DNA from: an uncultured Parafilimonas sp.
Lineage (GTDB): Bacteria > Bacteroidota > Bacteroidia > Chitinophagales > Chitinophagaceae
Assembly (NCBI GenBank): GCA_937892395.1
Contig: CALAGJ010000184.1
Span: 1-9,113 of the forward strand
Reading direction: 5' to 3'
Length of the DNA stretch: 9,113 bases
Each line of letters opens with the position of its first letter. The first letter of the stretch is position 1. The translations under genes and the position numbers were made by a program. The notes under the pieces were generated by a model. It was not told the DNA's origin and did not search any database. It was given only the letters and a program-made list of their open reading frames with translations. This document shows, piece by piece, positions 6,302 through 9,113 of this stretch.

Positions 6302-7270
6302 ATGCAGTCTTATAAAACGGCGGGCAAGAGAGTTACTAATTTATTTGATATACAATATCCTATAATACAAGCCGGTATGATATGGGCCAGTGGCTGGCGA
6401 CTGGCCAGTGCTGTCAGCAATGCTGGTGGATTGGGAATAATAGGAAGTGGTAGCATGTATCCTGATGTGCTCAGGCATCATATTCAACAATGTAAGGCTG
6501 CTACAAATAAACCTTTTGCTGTTAATATCCCCCTACTCTATCCAGATATTGATCAGCATGTACAAACCATTATTGCCGAAAAAGTACCCATTGTATTTAG
6601 CAGTGCGGGCAATCCAAAAACTTGGACTCCTTTGCTAAAATCGCATGGTATAAAAGTGGTGCATGTGGTAAGTAGTAGTGCCTTTGCACAAAAAGCAGAA
6701 GCGGCCGGTTGTGATGCGGTAGTGGCGGAGGGTTTTGAAGCCGGAGGTCATAATGGTAGAGAAGAAACCACTACGCTGGTACTCATTCCCGCTGTGAGGC
6801 GGGCCATAAAAATTCCGCTTATAGCAGCAGGGGGTATTGCCACTGGTAGGCAAATGCTGGCGGCTATGATACTTGGCGCAGAAGCGGTACAAATAGGCAG
6901 CAAATTTGTGTGTGCCGCAGAGTCATCTGCACATCCTGCATTTAAGGATGCAGTACTGTCTGCAAAGGAAGGCAGCACCATGCTCAGCATGAAAAGTGTA
7001 GTGCCAGTAAGACTGCTCCATAATGCATTTGCAGCCGAAGTGCAAACCGCAGAAAAATCAGGTGCATCGTCAGAAGCATTACAAAAAATATTGGGAAGGG
7101 GAAGGGCCAAAAAAGGTATGTTTGAGGGAGATATGCATCAAGGAGAATTAGAGATAGGACAAGTGAGTGCTATCATTGACAATATACAACCTGCTACAGA
7201 TATTGTATCTAATTTATGGCAGGAATATATACAAGCTATTGAAGGCCCTTTAGAATTTGACCACTCTTGA
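6302..7270 (+). CDS. FMN-dependent flavoprotein, FabK / nitronate monooxygenase family
   Basis: This is a 322-residue TIM-barrel flavoprotein, about the size of FabK (enoyl-ACP reductase II, roughly 324). Visible family motifs are the N-terminal YPIIQAGM, AVSNAGGLGIIGSGS (about 37-51), EGFEAGGHNG with the catalytic His150, and the FMN-phosphate loop AAGGIATG (175-182) with GAEAVQIGSKF (192-202). The family includes nitronate monooxygenases, which oxidise alkyl nitronates, and FabK, which reduces enoyl-ACP in fatty acid synthesis. Segments such as EAGGHNGREETTTLV, SSAGNP and a C-terminal IGQVSAII follow the FabK pattern as I remember it, but motifs alone do not settle the substrate. The ATG at 6302 gives the expected short N-terminus. 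Co-transcription with the genes before and after is plausible from the 42- and 67-base gaps. Confidence 0.9.
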   Translation: MQSYKTAGKRVTNLFDIQYPIIQAGMIWASGWRLASAVSNAGGLGIIGSGSMYPDVLRHHIQQCKAATNKPFAVNIPLLYPDIDQHVQTIIAEKVPIVFSSAGNPKTWTPLLKSHGIKVVHVVSSSAFAQKAEAAGCDAVVAEGFEAGGHNGREETTTLVLIPAVRRAIKIPLIAAGGIATGRQMLAAMILGAEAVQIGSKFVCAAESSAHPAFKDAVLSAKEGSTMLSMKSVVPVRLLHNAFAAEVQTAEKSGASSEALQKILGRGRAKKGMFEGDMHQGELEIGQVSAIIDNIQPATDIVSNLWQEYIQAIEGPLEFDHS

Positions 7271-7337
7271 TTCTTCAACCTATATGATTTGATCTGACCA
7301 TCACAAATTCTTTTGATTAAAAAATTTATACCGCACC

Positions 7338-8417
7338 ATGCAATTAGTTTCTTATCAACAATTAGTAGATCTTGCGATATCCTGTTTTCAAGCTATTGGA
7401 TGCAGTGCCGACGATGCGCATACCGCTGCAAAAGCATTGGTATCTGCAGACCTGCGTGGCATTGATAGTCATGGTGTGGCCAGATTGAGTGGCTATGTAA
7501 GACTATGGGAAGTAAAAAGAGTGAATGCCACTCCACAGCTTGCCATTGTACACGAAACCCCATCTACTGCAGTATTAGATGCTGATAATGCACTGGGCTT
7601 AGTAGCTGCACCATTTGCTATGGATATTGCTATAGAAAAAGCCAAACATTGCGGCACAGGTTGGGTTGCTGTAAAGGGAAGCAATCATTTTGGCATTGCC
7701 GGTTATCATGCTATGATGGCTTTAAAGCACAACATGATTGGCTTTGCTATGACCAATGCCAGCGCATTGGTAGCACCTACATTTGGCAATGAAAGAATGC
7801 TTGGCACAAACCCTATAGCCATAGCAGTGCCTGCGGGAAAGGAACCTCCATTTGTAGCAGACCTTGCTACTACAACAGCTGCCAATGGAAAGCTGGAACT
7901 ATTACAACAGAAAAATATTGATACACCGGATGGATGGGTGCAGGATAAAGATGGCATGCCATCAAAGGATGCACATATTCTAAAGAAGGGTGGGGCCTTG
8001 CTGCCACTGGGTAGCGATAGGGAGCATGGCAGTCATAAAGGATATGCATTGGGAAGTATGGTGGATATACTTTGTGGGGTATTGAGCGGGGCAAACTATG
8101 GCCCATGGGTGCCACCTTTTCCTGCCTATGTACCGCTACCTGAAAATATGCCCGGCAAAGGCATTGGTCATTTTTTTGGTGCCATGCGTGTAGATGCATT
8201 TCAAACGACAGAATCGTTTAAAGACAATATGGATCAATGGATACAGCGCTTTCGTACAACCACTCCTTTATTTGATGGCAGACCTGTTATTATTCCCGGC
8301 GACCCGGAGCGTATCTGCGAATCCGAAAGAATACAGATGGGCATTCCTGTAGCAGATGCTGTAATGGCTGACTTAAAATTTTTAGCCGAAAAACTGCAAG
8401 TACCTTTTGAATTTTGA
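7338..8417 (+). CDS. LDH2/MDH2-family NAD(P)-dependent oxidoreductase
   Basis: This 359-residue protein belongs to the malate/L-lactate dehydrogenase family 2 (Ldh_2), cytoplasmic enzymes that reduce or oxidise 2-oxo/2-hydroxy acids and related compounds. They include ureidoglycolate, sulfolactate and 2,3-diketogulonate dehydrogenases. Motifs in order: ADLRGIDSHGVARL with the catalytic His45, SNHFGIAGYHA (from 115), MLGTNPIAIAVP (154-165), DLATTTAANGK, HGSHKGYALG (230-239), the HFFGAMRVDAF stretch, and PGDPE near the C-terminus. The length is typical and no key motif is missing. The substrate cannot be read from the sequence. The ATG at 7338 gives the usual N-terminus (LVSYQQLVDLA). The 67-base gap from the flavoprotein gene has no clear terminator, so read-through is possible; a promoter there is not convincing. 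Confidence 0.93.
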   Translation: MQLVSYQQLVDLAISCFQAIGCSADDAHTAAKALVSADLRGIDSHGVARLSGYVRLWEVKRVNATPQLAIVHETPSTAVLDADNALGLVAAPFAMDIAIEKAKHCGTGWVAVKGSNHFGIAGYHAMMALKHNMIGFAMTNASALVAPTFGNERMLGTNPIAIAVPAGKEPPFVADLATTTAANGKLELLQQKNIDTPDGWVQDKDGMPSKDAHILKKGGALLPLGSDREHGSHKGYALGSMVDILCGVLSGANYGPWVPPFPAYVPLPENMPGKGIGHFFGAMRVDAFQTTESFKDNMDQWIQRFRTTTPLFDGRPVIIPGDPERICESERIQMGIPVADAVMADLKFLAEKLQVPFEF

Positions 8418-8462
8418 TTACATAAAATTTCGATTCATTTTTTAATGCATTGTAATTATTTC

Positions 8463-8485
8463 CCCTTCGGGTAATGAATGAATGG
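8463..8485 (+). repeat. Small hairpin motif followed by AATGAATGAATGG
   Basis: CCC-TTC-GGG (8463-8471) is followed, after a T, by AATGAATGAATGG (8473-8485). It parallels CCC-TAC-GGGC-AATGA at 3815-3829 and GCC-TGC-GGC-AATGAATGG at 3967-3984. The stem is only 3 bp here. Confidence 0.35.
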
Positions 8486-8698
8486 GAGGCATAAATAATA
8501 TGTTGGTTTAGTAGTATAACACCAAGAACATTATTGAATTTTTTATAATCCGAAGCATGGATGGCATTTTTATTTTTGGTACATGAATATTATATTTCTA
8601 TTTCAAATAAATGAACAATTAGTTGTAGTCACTTTCAATCAATCACCTTTAGGAAACATATTTATGTCATTGAAAAAGCAGATTATTGATAAGCAGAT

Positions 8699-8706
8699 TA
8701 CCTTTG
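8699..8706 (+). promoter_or_regulatory. -7 promoter element (TACCTTTG)
   Basis: This is an exact match to the Bacteroidota TAnnTTTG consensus. It ends only 6 bases before the ATG at 8713, so the transcript would be nearly leaderless. No TTG sits at the usual spacing of about 19-21 bases; candidates lie at 8670-8672 (too far) and 8686-8688 (too near). Confidence 0.45.
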
Positions 8707-8712
8707 ATCAAT

Positions 8713-9113
8713 ATGCAAATACAACCTATTCTATCCAATGACTTTGTAAGATTACAGCCCTTACAAAATACAGATTTTGAAGCCTTATATACAGTGGCAT
8801 CTGACCCGCTCATTTGGGAACAACATCCAAATAAAAACAGGTATCAAAGATCGGCATTTGAAATTTATTTTGAAAATGAATATGAAGACATTGTTCCGGA
8901 AATGAATTCAATTTCATTTGATGGAAAGAATAACCTGTATATAGGAACCAATTTAGGGATACTTCAATTTTATATTCCGTCGAATAAAACATATTTCACA
9001 CCTTCCATTTGTATTGATGAAGTGGCTGTGATGGGGAATTTTATTTCTAAAAGTCAAACGCATTTTGGATATAATGAGAATTATTTTCGGTTTCATATTA
9101 CCACGACGCAGAA
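8713..9113 (+). CDS. GNAT acetyltransferase N-terminus joined in frame to a sensor-propeller/Y_Y_Y segment (3'-partial)
   Basis: The frame is open for 133 codons to the right edge. Residues 1-55 read as the start of a GNAT N-acetyltransferase: NDFVRLQPLQNTDFEALY, then VASDPLIWEQHPNKNRYQR, a stretch typical of one GNAT subgroup. A normal GNAT would go on to its acetyl-CoA-binding core. Instead, from about residue 57 the sequence reads ISFDGKNNLYIGTNLGILQF, like a regulator beta-propeller blade. A linker follows, then HFGYNENYFRFHI (118-130), like the start of a Y_Y_Y domain of hybrid two-component sensors. The change falls near 8866-8890 with no frameshift. No acetyl-CoA site is present in the visible part. 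The ATG at 8713 follows a consensus -7 element and gives the usual GNAT start. Either this is a real fusion or deletion product, or two genes joined by misassembly. Family calls are from motif recognition only. Confidence 0.75.
   Translation, partial: MQIQPILSNDFVRLQPLQNTDFEALYTVASDPLIWEQHPNKNRYQRSAFEIYFENEYEDIVPEMNSISFDGKNNLYIGTNLGILQFYIPSNKTYFTPSICIDEVAVMGNFISKSQTHFGYNENYFRFHITTTQ

Larger units (their letters stand above)
8418..8712. other. AT-rich intergenic region
   Basis: No convincing gene lies here. It holds a small hairpin motif (8463-8485) shared with the uvrA upstream gap, an imperfect inverted pair ATTCATT (8433-8439) and AATGAAT (8473-8479), and a good -7 element at 8699. There is no T-tract terminator after the dehydrogenase gene. 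A 52-codon open frame (8583-8741) crosses the end of the region but overlaps the start of the next gene and is judged spurious. Confidence 0.6.

Noticed and set aside
722..8417. A novel defence or mobile system within the window
   Set aside because: The recognisable genes are repair, secretion and metabolic families. I found no nuclease, toxin-antitoxin, transposase, integrase or CRISPR signature.
8433..8485. Terminator after the dehydrogenase gene
   Set aside because: The inverted repeat ATTCATT/AATGAAT is interrupted, the central stem is only 3 bp and no T-tract follows.
8583..8741. 52-codon open frame starting MNIIFLFQINEQLVVVTF
   Set aside because: It has no recognisable motif, contains the -7 element at 8699 and overlaps the start of the GNAT-like gene in another frame. 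AT-rich gaps give frames of this length by chance.

Overview
The window looks like a chromosomal segment from a Bacteroidota bacterium, probably close to Chitinophagaceae. The grounds are: a protein ending in a type IX secretion (T9SS) sorting domain, AT-rich gaps without Shine-Dalgarno sequences, TAnnTTTG-like -7 promoter elements, and intergenic repeat debris of a kind I associate with this phylum. The family placement is inference. Genes run into both window edges, so this may be a whole draft contig.

Layout from left to right. An unrecognised gene, open to the left edge, ends at 692. It converges with uvrA (minus strand, 722-3595), which encodes the damage-recognition ATPase of nucleotide excision repair. 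A 615-base gap (3596-4210) upstream of uvrA holds 14-bp tandem units, a REP-like inverted repeat and small hairpins. Next comes a secreted protein of the tail-fibre type with an S74 intramolecular chaperone domain and a T9SS tail (4211-5761), closed by a strong intrinsic terminator. Three same-strand genes follow with short gaps: a small protein resembling the Spy/CpxP LTXXQ fold but lacking a signal peptide (5930-6259), an FMN flavoprotein of the FabK/nitronate monooxygenase family (6302-7270) and an LDH2-family NAD(P)-dependent dehydrogenase (7338-8417). After a 295-base gap, an open frame at 8713 runs off the right edge.

The last frame is the oddest object. It begins as a clear GNAT acetyltransferase and changes, in frame near residue 55, into what reads as the end of a two-component-regulator beta-propeller followed by the start of a Y_Y_Y domain. 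It is either a real gene fusion or deletion, or an assembly chimera at a contig end.

The genes do not form one evident pathway. uvrA is a housekeeping repair gene, the S74/T9SS protein is a surface or secreted product, and the 5930-8417 genes may be co-transcribed, with no shared substrate visible. I see no tRNA, rRNA, CRISPR array, insertion sequence or complete new defence system.
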